NCBI RefSeq assembly: GCF_000938255.1 | Contig: NZ_JYMR01000008.1 | Span: 62,001-126,000 of the forward strand | Origin: Bradyrhizobium sp. LTSP849 | Lineage (GTDB): Bacteria; Pseudomonadota; Alphaproteobacteria; Rhizobiales; Xanthobacteraceae | DNA: 64,000 nucleotides | Direction of reading: 5' to 3' | Program-made: the position numbers and the translations under genes | Shown: positions 52,890 through 61,618 of the stretch, one piece after another | Position numbering within the stretch: the first letter of the stretch is position 1 | How the letters are laid out: each line of letters begins with the position of its first letter | Notes under the pieces: model-generated | What the model was told of the DNA's origin: nothing | Seen by the model: the letters and a program-made list of their open reading frames with translations, nothing else | Databases searched by the model: none

Positions 52890-53360
52890 CTATTCGGCTG
52901 CGTTCTTGTTGCCCTTGCCCTTGAGATTGATGCCGCCGGGCTGGGAGCTTATCAGTCGCTGCCATTCAGCAGCCATTCTCAACTTCAGATCCCGGTACTG
53001 CTTCGACAGATCAGCAAGCGCTTCGGCTGACGGCGGTGAAGCATGCTCATATACGAGCTGAAGTCTGATTGCTTCCAGCTCAGTCTTCATTGCGGACTGC
53101 CAGCCCTGAGCCTTCACGCAATGCAATGTTTGCGTCAAAACCGTCCCGATTGTGGTTATCCCACCGAAAATGCCGGCAACCTTTGGGTCGTTCGCCGCCG
53201 TTCCAAATATCAACGAAAGGATTCCGCAAATGGCAGAGGTCACGACGATGGACTGATACCAGAAGGTATCCCACGTGTAGGCCTTTCCATGATTTTCGAT
53301 TGCTGTGTTGATCTCAGCTAGAAACTCGCCCACCAGAGCTTCGTGGCTATTTGCTTCCAT
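52890..53360 (-). CDS. Two-TM protein with C-terminal helical domain (SLATT-like layout)
   Basis: A 156-residue protein. The N-terminal 35 residues are polar (HEALVGEFLAEINTAI), then two membrane helices (about 36-54, SIVVTSAICGILSLIFG, and 60-82), then a helical, charged C-terminal region ending LKGKGNKNAAE. The two-TM plus helical tail layout recalls SLATT effector proteins of signalling systems, but no nucleotidyltransferase or SLOG partner is near, and the family match is unproven. It lies in less GC-rich DNA between two copies of a 36-bp direct repeat, opposite to its neighbours, so it may be an acquired cassette. Confidence 0.7.
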   Translation of the reverse strand: MEANSHEALVGEFLAEINTAIENHGKAYTWDTFWYQSIVVTSAICGILSLIFGTAANDPKVAGIFGGITTIGTVLTQTLHCVKAQGWQSAMKTELEAIRLQLVYEHASPPSAEALADLSKQYRDLKLRMAAEWQRLISSQPGGINLKGKGNKNAAE

Positions 53361-53447
53361 GGCCGCCCGCCCCCGGTCGTCTATACCTCAAGTTGAAAGC
53401 ATAGGGTCGTTGCCGTCAAGGCGCCCTCTGAAATAGATCAGCTAGGG

Positions 53448-53483
53448 GATATTTGGCGAAGGCGGCTGCGGCTGGAGTCTCGG
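53448..53483 (+). repeat. Direct repeat, right copy
   Basis: Matches 52807-52842 at 33 of 36 positions in the same orientation. It sits 2 bases beyond the stop of the next (minus-strand) gene at 53486. The distance between copies is 641 bases and the DNA between them contains only the two-TM gene. Confidence 0.85.
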
Positions 53484-53485
53484 CC

Positions 53486-54313
53486 TCAGCGCAGCGGCAG
53501 CATGTCGAGCTGGATTTGCGCCTTCTTGACGGCTGCCGCGAACCAGCCCTGGCTCGGCGCTTCCTTGGCGAAGCACGCGGTAAACGCCGTCATCGCGTTG
53601 TCTTCGCGGGTCATGTCGCCGCGCGGGTCCTTCTTGTTGATGGGTTTTGCCATCATCTGCTTCCAGACCTTCTCGCAGGCCGGGATTTCAGCCGTCTTCA
53701 CGGCGTCGCTGGCGGCGAGGAAGAAGACCTTGTCGCCCTGGATTGCGACGACGTCGATTTCGCTCGGCGGTCCCTTGATATCGCCATTGCCGCGCAGGCC
53801 CAGCACGGCAACCGCGACACTTGCCGATGCGGGCTTCGTGATCGGCAGCTCCGCATATTTTCCGAACGCGGAGTCCTGGATCGCTTGATAGTAGAAGCGG
53901 TCCGATTTGAACGCCGCGTCGATCTCCTGCGGCATGCCGTCCTCGCGGTGCTCGGCAAGCCAATGCTTGAGCAGCGCGGTGGTGGTCACCACAGCTTGAA
54001 GCTTGTCGCCTTCCGTCGCGAAACCGAGCCCGTCGAGATGGCCGAAGCCCGAGTCTCCTTTGTACAGCGTGTCCACATTGGACTTTGCTTCCGCAGGCAG
54101 CCCCTTGATGGTGATCGGCCCGATCAGGCTTCGCAACACGCCTGTCAGCTCCTTGATCGCCGCGTCGTGCTGCTTGGAGGTTTCATCGCTCTCCGCGGCC
54201 TTCGAGAACTTGGCGATGCCACGGTCGCGCAGATCGAGATAGTGCTGCTCGGGCGCGGCCGCATGCGCGGGCGTGGCGAACACGAGCAGGCAGAGCAAGG
54301 CAAACGATCTCAT
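53486..54313 (-). CDS. Exported hypothetical protein
   Basis: A 275-residue protein with a signal peptide (ends PAHAAA). The mature part has no recognised domain. It begins HYLDLRDRGIAKFSKAAESD, has a helical middle (LLKHWLAEHREDGMPQEI) and a Cys pair (EIPACEKVWKQMM and TAFTACFAKEAP). It is a periplasmic protein of unknown role. The start at 54313 faces the PilZ-HTH gene. It was probably cut close to its end by the repeat at 53448-53483, but the frame is intact. Confidence 0.7.
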   Translation of the reverse strand: MRSFALLCLLVFATPAHAAAPEQHYLDLRDRGIAKFSKAAESDETSKQHDAAIKELTGVLRSLIGPITIKGLPAEAKSNVDTLYKGDSGFGHLDGLGFATEGDKLQAVVTTTALLKHWLAEHREDGMPQEIDAAFKSDRFYYQAIQDSAFGKYAELPITKPASASVAVAVLGLRGNGDIKGPPSEIDVVAIQGDKVFFLAASDAVKTAEIPACEKVWKQMMAKPINKKDPRGDMTREDNAMTAFTACFAKEAPSQGWFAAAVKKAQIQLDMLPLR

Positions 54314-54541
54314 TGCGATTTCCGAAAGGCTGGGAGCGATCTCCAGTCTTTGTGCCGGTCCGCGGCGGGAAGGTTCATCCGCGAGGGGAGCGCGGAGAAC
54401 GAATCCTTCACCATGCCCTCGGGGTTTGATTGAGCCCAGGGAACCCCGGAGGTAAAATCATCTGCGGGGTCTTCGTTGATCATGCGGAACGGCCGCAACG
54501 TTCTGTGCCAGCGGGTGCTGGACATCCAGGGTTCGACATCC

Positions 54542-55099
54542 ATGAGCGAATTGCGCGCTGCGACCAGGCAATCCACGGCCAGGACCGGGATTATCGCGTT
54601 TGAGGGCGCCAGGGGCACCGTGAGCGTGCCGTGCACGATCAGCGACGTGTCCGGCACGGGAGCAAGACTGAAGCTCGACTGGTCACTGGCGTTTCCGACA
54701 GAGGCGACGCTGATCTTTGCCGACGGCTTACGAAAGGCCTGTCGTGTTGCATGGCAGAAGCGGCGGCTGCTCGGCATCGCGTTCGCGGATGGCGTTGCGA
54801 GCGCGGACGAACAGGTCCTGATGATGACCGAAGCAGAGCAGGCTCTGCACAGGCAGCATATTGGCGCGCAGGTGAGAGGCGCGCGGGAGGCGCGCGGCTA
54901 TACCGGGATCGAGATTGCGAACCTGCTTGGCGTCTCGCCCGAGTTTGTGTCGCGTGCCGAAAGCGGTGAGACGAGCATCCCCCTCCACCAACTCACGCAC
55001 ATTGCGGATTTGTTGCTGGTCGACCTCAAAAAGCTCGTTGCTGGCCCGGCGTCGGTCGGACCGCCGCGCTTGAGCGACGTCGAACTGGTGGCTGAGTAA
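54542..55099 (+). CDS. PilZ-HTH (Cro/C1-type) fusion protein
   Basis: A 185-residue protein with two parts. Residues about 5-90 resemble a PilZ domain: TGIIAFEGARGTVSVPCTIS, the DVSGTG that fits D-x-S-x-x-G, and ARLKLD. The N-terminal Arg motif is RQSTAR, with one residue more than the usual RxxxR, so c-di-GMP binding is unsure. Residues about 110-165 form an XRE helix-turn-helix: QVRGAREARGYTGIEIANLL followed by VSPEFVSRAESG. The fusion suggests a c-di-GMP-linked DNA-binding regulator. Starts at 54482 or 54476 are also in frame; ATG 54542 is favoured by domain boundaries only. Confidence 0.75.
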   Translation: MSELRAATRQSTARTGIIAFEGARGTVSVPCTISDVSGTGARLKLDWSLAFPTEATLIFADGLRKACRVAWQKRRLLGIAFADGVASADEQVLMMTEAEQALHRQHIGAQVRGAREARGYTGIEIANLLGVSPEFVSRAESGETSIPLHQLTHIADLLLVDLKKLVAGPASVGPPRLSDVELVAE

Positions 55100-55115
55100 A
55101 GGTCGCCTTGCAGCC

Positions 55116-55155
55116 CATCCTTCGAGACGCCCGCCTCCGGCGGGCCCTCAGGATG
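55116..55155. repeat. REP-like palindromic element
   Basis: CATCCT ... GCCCGCC TCC GGCGGGC ... AGGATG: a long imperfect inverted repeat with a 7-bp perfect inner stem and 6-bp outer arms. This is a widespread Bradyrhizobiaceae intergenic motif, remembered as CATCCTTCGAGACGCCCGC-type. It lies after the PilZ-HTH gene and before the amine oxidase operon end. Confidence 0.7.
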
Positions 55156-55217
55156 AGTCACGTCTTGCGGCAAAATATCAGACCTCCCTAACGGGGAGAG
55201 GTGAACCTCATTCCGTT

Positions 55218-57212
55218 CTAGCTCTTGTGGCAGCACGCCCCTCCGCCGCCGGCGCCCTTCCCCTCGCCCGCGAGCACGCTGCGGCTGTTGCGGTCCGGCG
55301 GAATGTCGCCAGCCGCGTTCGCCGCGAAGAAGCCGGTCGGCTTCAGGACAAAGCCGGTATATTCGACCGGCATGATCGGGAAATCCTCGGGCTTGCAGAC
55401 ATGGGTGTGGCCGAAGGAGTGCCACAGCACGATGTCGGCATTCTCGATGTTGCGGTTTTGGGCTGCATAGCGCGGCAGGCCGTCGTCACCGGCATGGACG
55501 TTGGGATAGTCGCCGCTGGCGTACTTTTCGTCCTTATCGAACGCGGTCACCCAGACGTGCTTGGTGGCAAAGCCGCCGCGCTTGCGGACGTAACTCCCCT
55601 CCTGCGCCAGCATCAGCGGGCTCGGATTGACGACGAGCTTGTAGGCCGGCGCGTTGCCGACTGAGTTGGTCTGGTTGGGATTGCTGATCTTCCAGAACCG
55701 GCCGGTCTCGCCATTGGCGATCGCCGCCGCGTCGCGCTCGCGTGACAGCACACGCGTGGTGGTGTCGAACACGTTGCCATGCGGATTGTCGTGGCCCCAG
55801 GGCCGCGGCACGAAGTCGTGCTCGCTGACGGTGTTGCCACCGCCGTCGATATCCATGTGTAGGCGCACGTTGAAGAAGTGCTGGTGCGTCGGTCCACCCA
55901 GATTGTCGTCGACCATGCCGCCCCATTTGTACTTCTCGCCGGGTTGCACGGCCGCAGTCTGGATGATCCCGGTGAGCTTGGTCTCGAGCTGGATCGTGCC
56001 GTCCTGGTAGAGATACCAGTAGAAGCCGTAGTCGTAATTGCCGACGGTGGCGAAGAACGAGATGACGAGCCGGCGCGAGCGACGGACCTCGAACAGGCCG
56101 TTGCGGAATTCGTAGTGCTTCCAGGCAATTCCGTAGTCTTCTTCATGCATGCAGATGGCGTTCTGCATGACGAAGGGCTCGCCCTTGTTGTCGGCAGCGG
56201 GCACGTCGAAATAATGGATGTTGCCGAGGCAGTCGCAGCCAAGCTCGAGCGCGTTGGCGAGCATGCCGAGCCCGTATTCGCCGGCATCGAACGCCGACTT
56301 CCAGAAATGGTTGGCGGTCGGATCGGCGTAAGGCACCACCATCTCGGTGACGCTGGCGCGATGGATCAGCGCGCGCTTTCGCTCGCCGTCCTGGTAGGCG
56401 AGCTGATGCAGCACCAGGCCCTCGCGTGGCGTGAAGCCGATGCGAAAACTCCATTTTTGCCAGTCGACCTTCCAGCCATCGACGCGAAAGCTCGCGCCTT
56501 CGGGCTGCTCGATATGCAGCGGCTTGATGTCTGTGCGCGGGTTGGTGACTTCGTGGGCGCCGTAGTTCCGCTTCTTGCGCGGGATCGGGATTATCGGGTC
56601 CTCGTCGGTGAGGTCGATGACCCTCCCCCCGATGAGGTCGACGACCGCGACCACGCCCTCGATCGGATGGGCGTAGCCGTTGTCCTGGAGGTGCTCGCGG
56701 AAAAAGCTGACGGCGCGGACGATACGCGCGCCGCGCTCGAACTCCATGTCGAAGAAGCCCGAGGAGAACGGGTCGACCTGGACCAGCTCGATATCCTTGT
56801 CGGTCAGCCCGCGCCGCTGCATCGCCGCTCGCCATCCAGGGTCGGCCTTGACCACGGCCTCGCACTTGAAGAACTCTTCTAGCATCACCGGCGGCTGCCC
56901 ATAGGGCGCCTCGCGGTTCGGAATGACCTTGCGCGCGACGATCTCGTTGCGGCCGAGATCGACGATATGCTCGATCGCCTCACCGGTGGTCACGTCGAGC
57001 GTCAGCAAAAACGCGCGGCGCGGCAGCCCTTCCCCACTGCCAAGCTCCTGCTTGGTCGGCTCTTCCAGCCGCACTGTGGGGAAGCGGCAATTTCCTGGCG
57101 AAGTCGCTGCAGCGCGCACCAGCGTGCAGGCCGCGGTGATCTCTTCAGCCGTCAGCGGATCGAGCGCATGTGGCGTAACGGTCTGTGATTTGGCTTTGAC
57201 GGTATCGAGCAT
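55218..57212 (-). CDS. Copper-containing primary amine oxidase
   Basis: A 664-residue quinoprotein. The TPQ precursor Tyr is at residue 393 in GNYDYGF (N-Y-D/E-Y motif), the catalytic Asp at residue 309 in SAFDAGEYG; the distance of 84 equals that in Arthrobacter globiformis amine oxidase. Copper ligands are the His pair in THQHFFN and a third in WHSFGHTH. It oxidises a primary amine to an aldehyde with release of ammonia and H2O2. No signal peptide is seen, so it may be cytoplasmic. It is co-directional with the serine hydrolase gene, which ends 21 bases before it; a divergent AraC regulator lies beyond. Confidence 0.95.
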   Translation of the reverse strand: MLDTVKAKSQTVTPHALDPLTAEEITAACTLVRAAATSPGNCRFPTVRLEEPTKQELGSGEGLPRRAFLLTLDVTTGEAIEHIVDLGRNEIVARKVIPNREAPYGQPPVMLEEFFKCEAVVKADPGWRAAMQRRGLTDKDIELVQVDPFSSGFFDMEFERGARIVRAVSFFREHLQDNGYAHPIEGVVAVVDLIGGRVIDLTDEDPIIPIPRKKRNYGAHEVTNPRTDIKPLHIEQPEGASFRVDGWKVDWQKWSFRIGFTPREGLVLHQLAYQDGERKRALIHRASVTEMVVPYADPTANHFWKSAFDAGEYGLGMLANALELGCDCLGNIHYFDVPAADNKGEPFVMQNAICMHEEDYGIAWKHYEFRNGLFEVRRSRRLVISFFATVGNYDYGFYWYLYQDGTIQLETKLTGIIQTAAVQPGEKYKWGGMVDDNLGGPTHQHFFNVRLHMDIDGGGNTVSEHDFVPRPWGHDNPHGNVFDTTTRVLSRERDAAAIANGETGRFWKISNPNQTNSVGNAPAYKLVVNPSPLMLAQEGSYVRKRGGFATKHVWVTAFDKDEKYASGDYPNVHAGDDGLPRYAAQNRNIENADIVLWHSFGHTHVCKPEDFPIMPVEYTGFVLKPTGFFAANAAGDIPPDRNSRSVLAGEGKGAGGGGACCHKS

Positions 57213-57233
57213 GATGATGTCCGAGGTTCAGCG

Positions 57234-58424
57234 CTAAGCGAGATGCGCGGTGATGGCGTGGAAGGCGGCGAGCCAGCGATGGTCGAGCGGCACGTCCATC
57301 GCCTTCGGCTGCGTCGCGAGCTTGACGATGACGGTGTCGGAGGCCGTGTCGATATAGAGCCACTGGCCGTGGATGCCGATCCCGGCGAGATCGTTGCGTG
57401 ACGGATCCAGCGTGTACCATTTGCTGCGGTAGCGCGCGTCCGGGAAGAACTCGGCGAGGTCGCCGTCGGCCCAGGCCTTGGGATCGCCGTTCTCGTGGAT
57501 GTCGTCGATCCACCAACCCGGCACCACCTGTCGTCCGCCAACGACGCCGCGGCAGCGGATCATCTCGCCGAAGCGCAACAGGTCGCGCGCGGTGACCGAA
57601 AGCCCGCCGGCGATGCGGCCCATGCCGTGGCTGTCGAGCGTCATGGAGCCGTCTTCCTCCGCACCCATCGGCTGCCACAGATATTCGGACAGGATGCGCG
57701 TATAGGGCATGCCGCAGGCGCGCTCGTAGACCCAGCCCAGCACCTCGGTGTTGGTCGAGACGTAGTGAAACACCTTGCCGTGCGGCTTGCCGGTGCCGCG
57801 CAGCGTGGTGAGATAGGCGCGCTGATGGCCGGCCTCGACACCAGGCGGCGGCACATCCCAGCCCGAGGAGAAGCGATAGCGCGCGACGTCGCCGGCGGGA
57901 TCCTCGTAGTCCTCCTCGAACTTGATGGCGACCGCCATGTCGAGGACGTTGCGGACGGTGCAGTTGCCGTAGACCGAAGTCTCGAGCTCCGGCACGTAAC
58001 GCACCACCCTCGCCTCCGGATCGACCAGCCCGCGCGCGGCCAGCACGCCGCCGAGCGTGCCTGCGACCGACTTGCTGATGGAGCAAATCAGATGCGGCGT
58101 CGTCACGCTCATGCCGTCGCCGTACCATTCGTGGATCAGCGTGCCCCGGTGCATGACGAGCAGCGCATCGCCAAAGGTCTCGCGCAGCGTCGCCTCGATC
58201 GTGGTTGGCTTGCCGTCGGGCGCGGTAAAGCCGAGCTTGGCCAGTTCACGCGGGGCACTCGTGATCGGCGTTGGATGGGATGAGCGGCGAACCTCCGCGG
58301 TCGGCAGCACTTCGCGGGTGTGGGTAAAGCCCCAGTGGATCGCGGGAAAGCTGCGCCAGTTGGCGCGGGTCACCTGGGCCTCGGGCGCGGCCGGGCTGCC
58401 GCGCATGATCTCGGTCGGTCGCAT
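57234..58424 (-). CDS. Serine hydrolase of the beta-lactamase/class C family
   Basis: A 396-residue enzyme of the PBP/class C beta-lactamase superfamily. The nucleophile Ser is in CSISKSVAGTLGG (SxxK) and the Tyr of the second motif may be in FHYVSTNTEVLGW; HGQWLYID near the end is typical of the KTG-type region with replacement. Such proteins act as esterases or amidohydrolases. ATG 58424 has GGAGG at good spacing; upstream in-frame codons lack one. It forms an operon with the amine oxidase and is likely to be controlled by the divergent AraC regulator. Substrate unknown. Confidence 0.85.
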   Translation of the reverse strand: MRPTEIMRGSPAAPEAQVTRANWRSFPAIHWGFTHTREVLPTAEVRRSSHPTPITSAPRELAKLGFTAPDGKPTTIEATLRETFGDALLVMHRGTLIHEWYGDGMSVTTPHLICSISKSVAGTLGGVLAARGLVDPEARVVRYVPELETSVYGNCTVRNVLDMAVAIKFEEDYEDPAGDVARYRFSSGWDVPPPGVEAGHQRAYLTTLRGTGKPHGKVFHYVSTNTEVLGWVYERACGMPYTRILSEYLWQPMGAEEDGSMTLDSHGMGRIAGGLSVTARDLLRFGEMIRCRGVVGGRQVVPGWWIDDIHENGDPKAWADGDLAEFFPDARYRSKWYTLDPSRNDLAGIGIHGQWLYIDTASDTVIVKLATQPKAMDVPLDHRWLAAFHAITAHLA

Positions 58425-58597
58425 CTCGATCCTCCGCGAAGCAATCTCGACGCCGATGTCGAGAAGGAGGACACTGCATCTCGACGCCATCGGGCGTTAT
58501 CGAAATCCCGCAATATTTTGCTGGACACCAGCCATGGCCATGCCAGTCTGGCAGGGTTCTTGCTGATCGTTCGGCCTAAGAATTCCGACGTGCTGTC

Positions 58598-59587
58598 ATG
58601 GCCTTAAGCGCAACTCTTCCGATTCAAGACTCGGCTGCCAACCTGTTCCAGGCCAGCAGCAGCGATGTCGATGAGCACTGCGCCGGCCTCGGCCGCTGGC
58701 GGCTGAGCTACGACCAGATCAGCGCCGGCGCGTTCCAAGGCAGCTTTACCCAGCTTTCGCTACCCCGCGTCGAAGTGTTCCGTGAGATCACCAGCCAGCA
58801 GGTGCGCCAATATGGCCAGCTCGGCGCCGGCAGCTTTGGCATTGGCCTACCCTGGCACGGCGACGGCGAGATCAATTGCAACGGCGCGAGCGCCACCGGC
58901 GCCAACGTCATCGCCTGCATCGATGCCGAAGTCGACATGTGCACGCCGAAGGCGTTCGAGCTCCGCGGCGTCGTCACCAGCGCGGCGCTGATCGAGGAGC
59001 TGGCTTCACGTCTCGATATCGAATTGCCGCGCGCGGTCTGGCACCAGATGCGGGTGATCGAGATGGCGGAGGCGCCGGTCGCGCGGCTGCGCGCCCATCT
59101 TGCCGCCATCCAGGAGACCATCACCACCGCGCCCGAACGGTTCGGCAACCCGGCCGCGCGGCAGGCGTTGGAGGACGCCCTCCTCGTCGAAATCATGGAC
59201 ATGCTGCCAACAGCGCGGCCGAGTGATCCCGGTCGCAGCGCGACCGCGCGCAAGCGCACGGTCGATCGTGCCCGCGAACTTATGTATGGCAGCGGCGATC
59301 GCGCGCTCTCGCTGCTGGAAGTCTGCAAGGCGGTCGGCGCCAGCCCGCGCAAGCTCGGCTATTGCTTCCAGGAGGTGCTGGGCACGAGCCCGATGCATTA
59401 CTGGCGCGCGATGCGCCTGAACCGCGTGCGGCGCGACCTCAAGCGCGCCGGTGCTGGCGAGACATCCGTCTATGACGTCGCCGTGCAGCACGGCTTTTGG
59501 CACTTCAGCCAGTTCTCTCTGGATTACAAACGGCACTTCTCGGAGCTGCCCTCGGAGACGCTGCGCCGCGCGAGGTTAGCTGCCTGA
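58598..59587 (+). CDS. AraC-family transcriptional regulator
   Basis: A 329-residue regulator: an N-terminal AraC-ligand-binding-type region (about residues 20-190) and a C-terminal double HTH (about 220-325) with LLEVCKAVGASPRKLGYCF and the conserved second helix HGFWHFSQFSLDYKRHFSELPS. It is encoded opposite the serine hydrolase/amine oxidase operon, with 173 bases between the starts, so it is the likely regulator of that operon, maybe sensing an amine. It ends 6 bases from metI, convergent. Confidence 0.9.
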   Translation: MALSATLPIQDSAANLFQASSSDVDEHCAGLGRWRLSYDQISAGAFQGSFTQLSLPRVEVFREITSQQVRQYGQLGAGSFGIGLPWHGDGEINCNGASATGANVIACIDAEVDMCTPKAFELRGVVTSAALIEELASRLDIELPRAVWHQMRVIEMAEAPVARLRAHLAAIQETITTAPERFGNPAARQALEDALLVEIMDMLPTARPSDPGRSATARKRTVDRARELMYGSGDRALSLLEVCKAVGASPRKLGYCFQEVLGTSPMHYWRAMRLNRVRRDLKRAGAGETSVYDVAVQHGFWHFSQFSLDYKRHFSELPSETLRRARLAA

Positions 59588-59593
59588 CCTGTC

Positions 59594-60259
59594 TCAGCGA
59601 TGCCGCAGCCGGCGGTTGACCCGGCGCGCCAGATAGTCGCCGGCGCTCTGGACGATCTGCACCAGCGCGATCAGCACCACGACGACGGCCAGCATCATCT
59701 CCGGCATGAAACGCTGATAGCCATAGCGGATGCCGAGATCGCCGAGGCCCCCGCCTCCGACCGCGCCCACCATGGCGGAGTAGCCGAGCAGGCTGACCAC
59801 CGCGAGCGTCAGCGCTAGCAGCAGGCCGGGCAGCGCCTCCGGGATCAGCACCTTGAACACGATCTGGAGCGGCGATGCTCCGAACGAGGACGCGGTTTCG
59901 ATCAGGCCGCCATCGACCTCGCGGATCGCGGCTTCCACGAGGCGCGCGATGAACGGCGTCGAGGCAATCGTCAGCGGAACGATTGCCGCGGTCGAACCGA
60001 TCGAGGTGCCGGCCACCAGCCGCGTGAACGGGATGATGGCCACGACCAGGATGATGAAGGGTGTGGAACGCGTCGCATTGACGACGATGCCGAGCACGCG
60101 ATTGACAGCGGGCGCCGCGAACAGCTCCCCCTTCCTGCTGGTTGCGAGAAAGACGCCGAGCGGCAGGCCGAGGGCGGTGCCGAGCAGCGCCGCGACCCCG
60201 ACCATGTACAGGCTTTCGAAGGTGGCCTGGATGATCAGATTGATGAGTTCAGGCGACAT
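59594..60259 (-). CDS. metI: Methionine-type ABC transporter permease
   Basis: A 221-residue permease with about five membrane helices. The EAA loop signature for MetI is EAAIREVDGGLIETASSFGAS. ATG 60259 overlaps the end of metN by 11 bases (in another frame). The amount of D/L-methionine or other MetNI substrate depends on MetQ, which is absent here. First gene is metN upstream. Confidence 0.9.
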   Translation of the reverse strand: MSPELINLIIQATFESLYMVGVAALLGTALGLPLGVFLATSRKGELFAAPAVNRVLGIVVNATRSTPFIILVVAIIPFTRLVAGTSIGSTAAIVPLTIASTPFIARLVEAAIREVDGGLIETASSFGASPLQIVFKVLIPEALPGLLLALTLAVVSLLGYSAMVGAVGGGGLGDLGIRYGYQRFMPEMMLAVVVVLIALVQIVQSAGDYLARRVNRRLRHR

Positions 60260-61382
60260 AGCCGAGACGCTCCGCCGAGAATTGATATTGAGACAGCCAT
60301 GCGAGGGTGCGCGTCGCCGCGCTTTCGCCACCGGGAATGCCGAGCACCAGCGAGCCGACATGCTGGCCGCCGATCTCGTCGATGCGCGCCGACAACAGCG
60401 AGACGTCGAGGCCGAGCTCGCGGGCAAGCCGCGCGATCAGCGTGTCGCCGGCCCCTGCCCCGCGCACCTGGACGCGGATCACGGCGCGGCTGCCCACAAC
60501 CGGCTCCGGCACGATCCGGCTCGCCAGCGAGACCGGCAGACTGTCGCCGATCACCTCGGCCAGGAAGGACTGGGTGATCGGATGTTTTGGATGGGTGAAG
60601 ATGTCGGCGACATGGCCGCTCTCGACGACATGGCCGGCATCGAGCACGACGACTTCCTTGGCGAGCTGGCGTACCACGGACATTTCGTGGGTGATCAGCA
60701 CGATGGTCACCCCGAGCTCGCGATTGATGTTGGCAAGCAGATCGAGAATGGCGCGGGTCGTCTGCGGATCGAGCGCCGAGGTCGCCTCGTCCGACAGCAG
60801 CACGCTCGGCCGCGTCGCCAGCGCGCGGGCGATACCGACGCGCTGCTTCTGGCCGCCGGAGAGCTCTGACGGATAGCGGTCGTGCTTGTCGGCGATCCCG
60901 ACAAGGTCGAGCAGTTCGGCGACGCGTGCCTTGATGGCGGCCTTGGACCAGCCGGCGATCTCGAGCGGCAGCGCGATATTGGCAGCCGCGGTGCGCGACG
61001 ACAGCAGGTTGAAGTGCTGGAATATCATCCCGATCGAACGCTGCGCCAGCCGCAATTCGCGGCCTGCGAGCGCAGAGATATCGCTGTTGTCGACGACGAC
61101 GCGGCCCGTGGTCGGCTTCTCCAGCCCGTTGATCAGCCGGACCAGGCTCGACTTGCCCGCACCGGAGCGGCCGATCACGCCGGTGATCGAGCCGCGCGCG
61201 ATCGCGAAGTCGATCCCCTCGAGCGCATTGACGCCGGGCTTGCCGCGATAGGCCGGATAGGTTTTCGAGATGCCTTCGAAGCGGACCATCGCGTCCGGCT
61301 CAGCCGTGGCAGGGGCGTCTCGGGTCTCGATCGGTTCTCCGACCACCAGCGATGGGTGCGCGTTCATGGAAGCGGCTTTCAT
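60249..61382 (-). CDS. metN: Methionine-type ABC transporter ATP-binding protein
   Basis: A 377-residue ATPase: Walker A GRSGAGKSSLVRLI, signature LSGGQKQRVGIARAL, Walker B VLLSDEATSALDP, and a C-terminal NIL domain (about 295-375, ending RLGYVA) that in MetN binds methionine and inhibits transport. The NIL domain indicates the methionine class. ATG 61382 is used; ATG 61367 is also in frame, and neither has a strong ribosome site. No metQ gene is within the window. Confidence 0.92.
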   Translation of the reverse strand: MKAASMNAHPSLVVGEPIETRDAPATAEPDAMVRFEGISKTYPAYRGKPGVNALEGIDFAIARGSITGVIGRSGAGKSSLVRLINGLEKPTTGRVVVDNSDISALAGRELRLAQRSIGMIFQHFNLLSSRTAAANIALPLEIAGWSKAAIKARVAELLDLVGIADKHDRYPSELSGGQKQRVGIARALATRPSVLLSDEATSALDPQTTRAILDLLANINRELGVTIVLITHEMSVVRQLAKEVVVLDAGHVVESGHVADIFTHPKHPITQSFLAEVIGDSLPVSLASRIVPEPVVGSRAVIRVQVRGAGAGDTLIARLARELGLDVSLLSARIDEIGGQHVGSLVLGIPGGESAATRTLAWLSQYQFSAERLGYVA

Positions 61383-61618
61383 TCACGATCATTAGCTCGC
61401 CCGCCCGAAAAGCGCACGAGACCCGGGCCGCTATCCAAGCGACTGGAGGTGGAACAGCGGCAGGTCGCTCCGGTCAGGCGCGCTGCACTGCAGTACACCA
61501 TCGCCCAATCCGGACTTTCCTGCAATTTCAGATATTTGCGGGGCGTAGGACGAAGTTTTCCCAATCCCGCCCCGGCGAAGAAGATTTATCTGCTGGGGGG
61601 ATCAGCCTGCGGCCGAGC

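Noticed and set aside
61383..61618. SAM riboswitch before metN
   Set aside because: No SAM-I, SAM-II or SAM/SAH core could be recognised in this interval.
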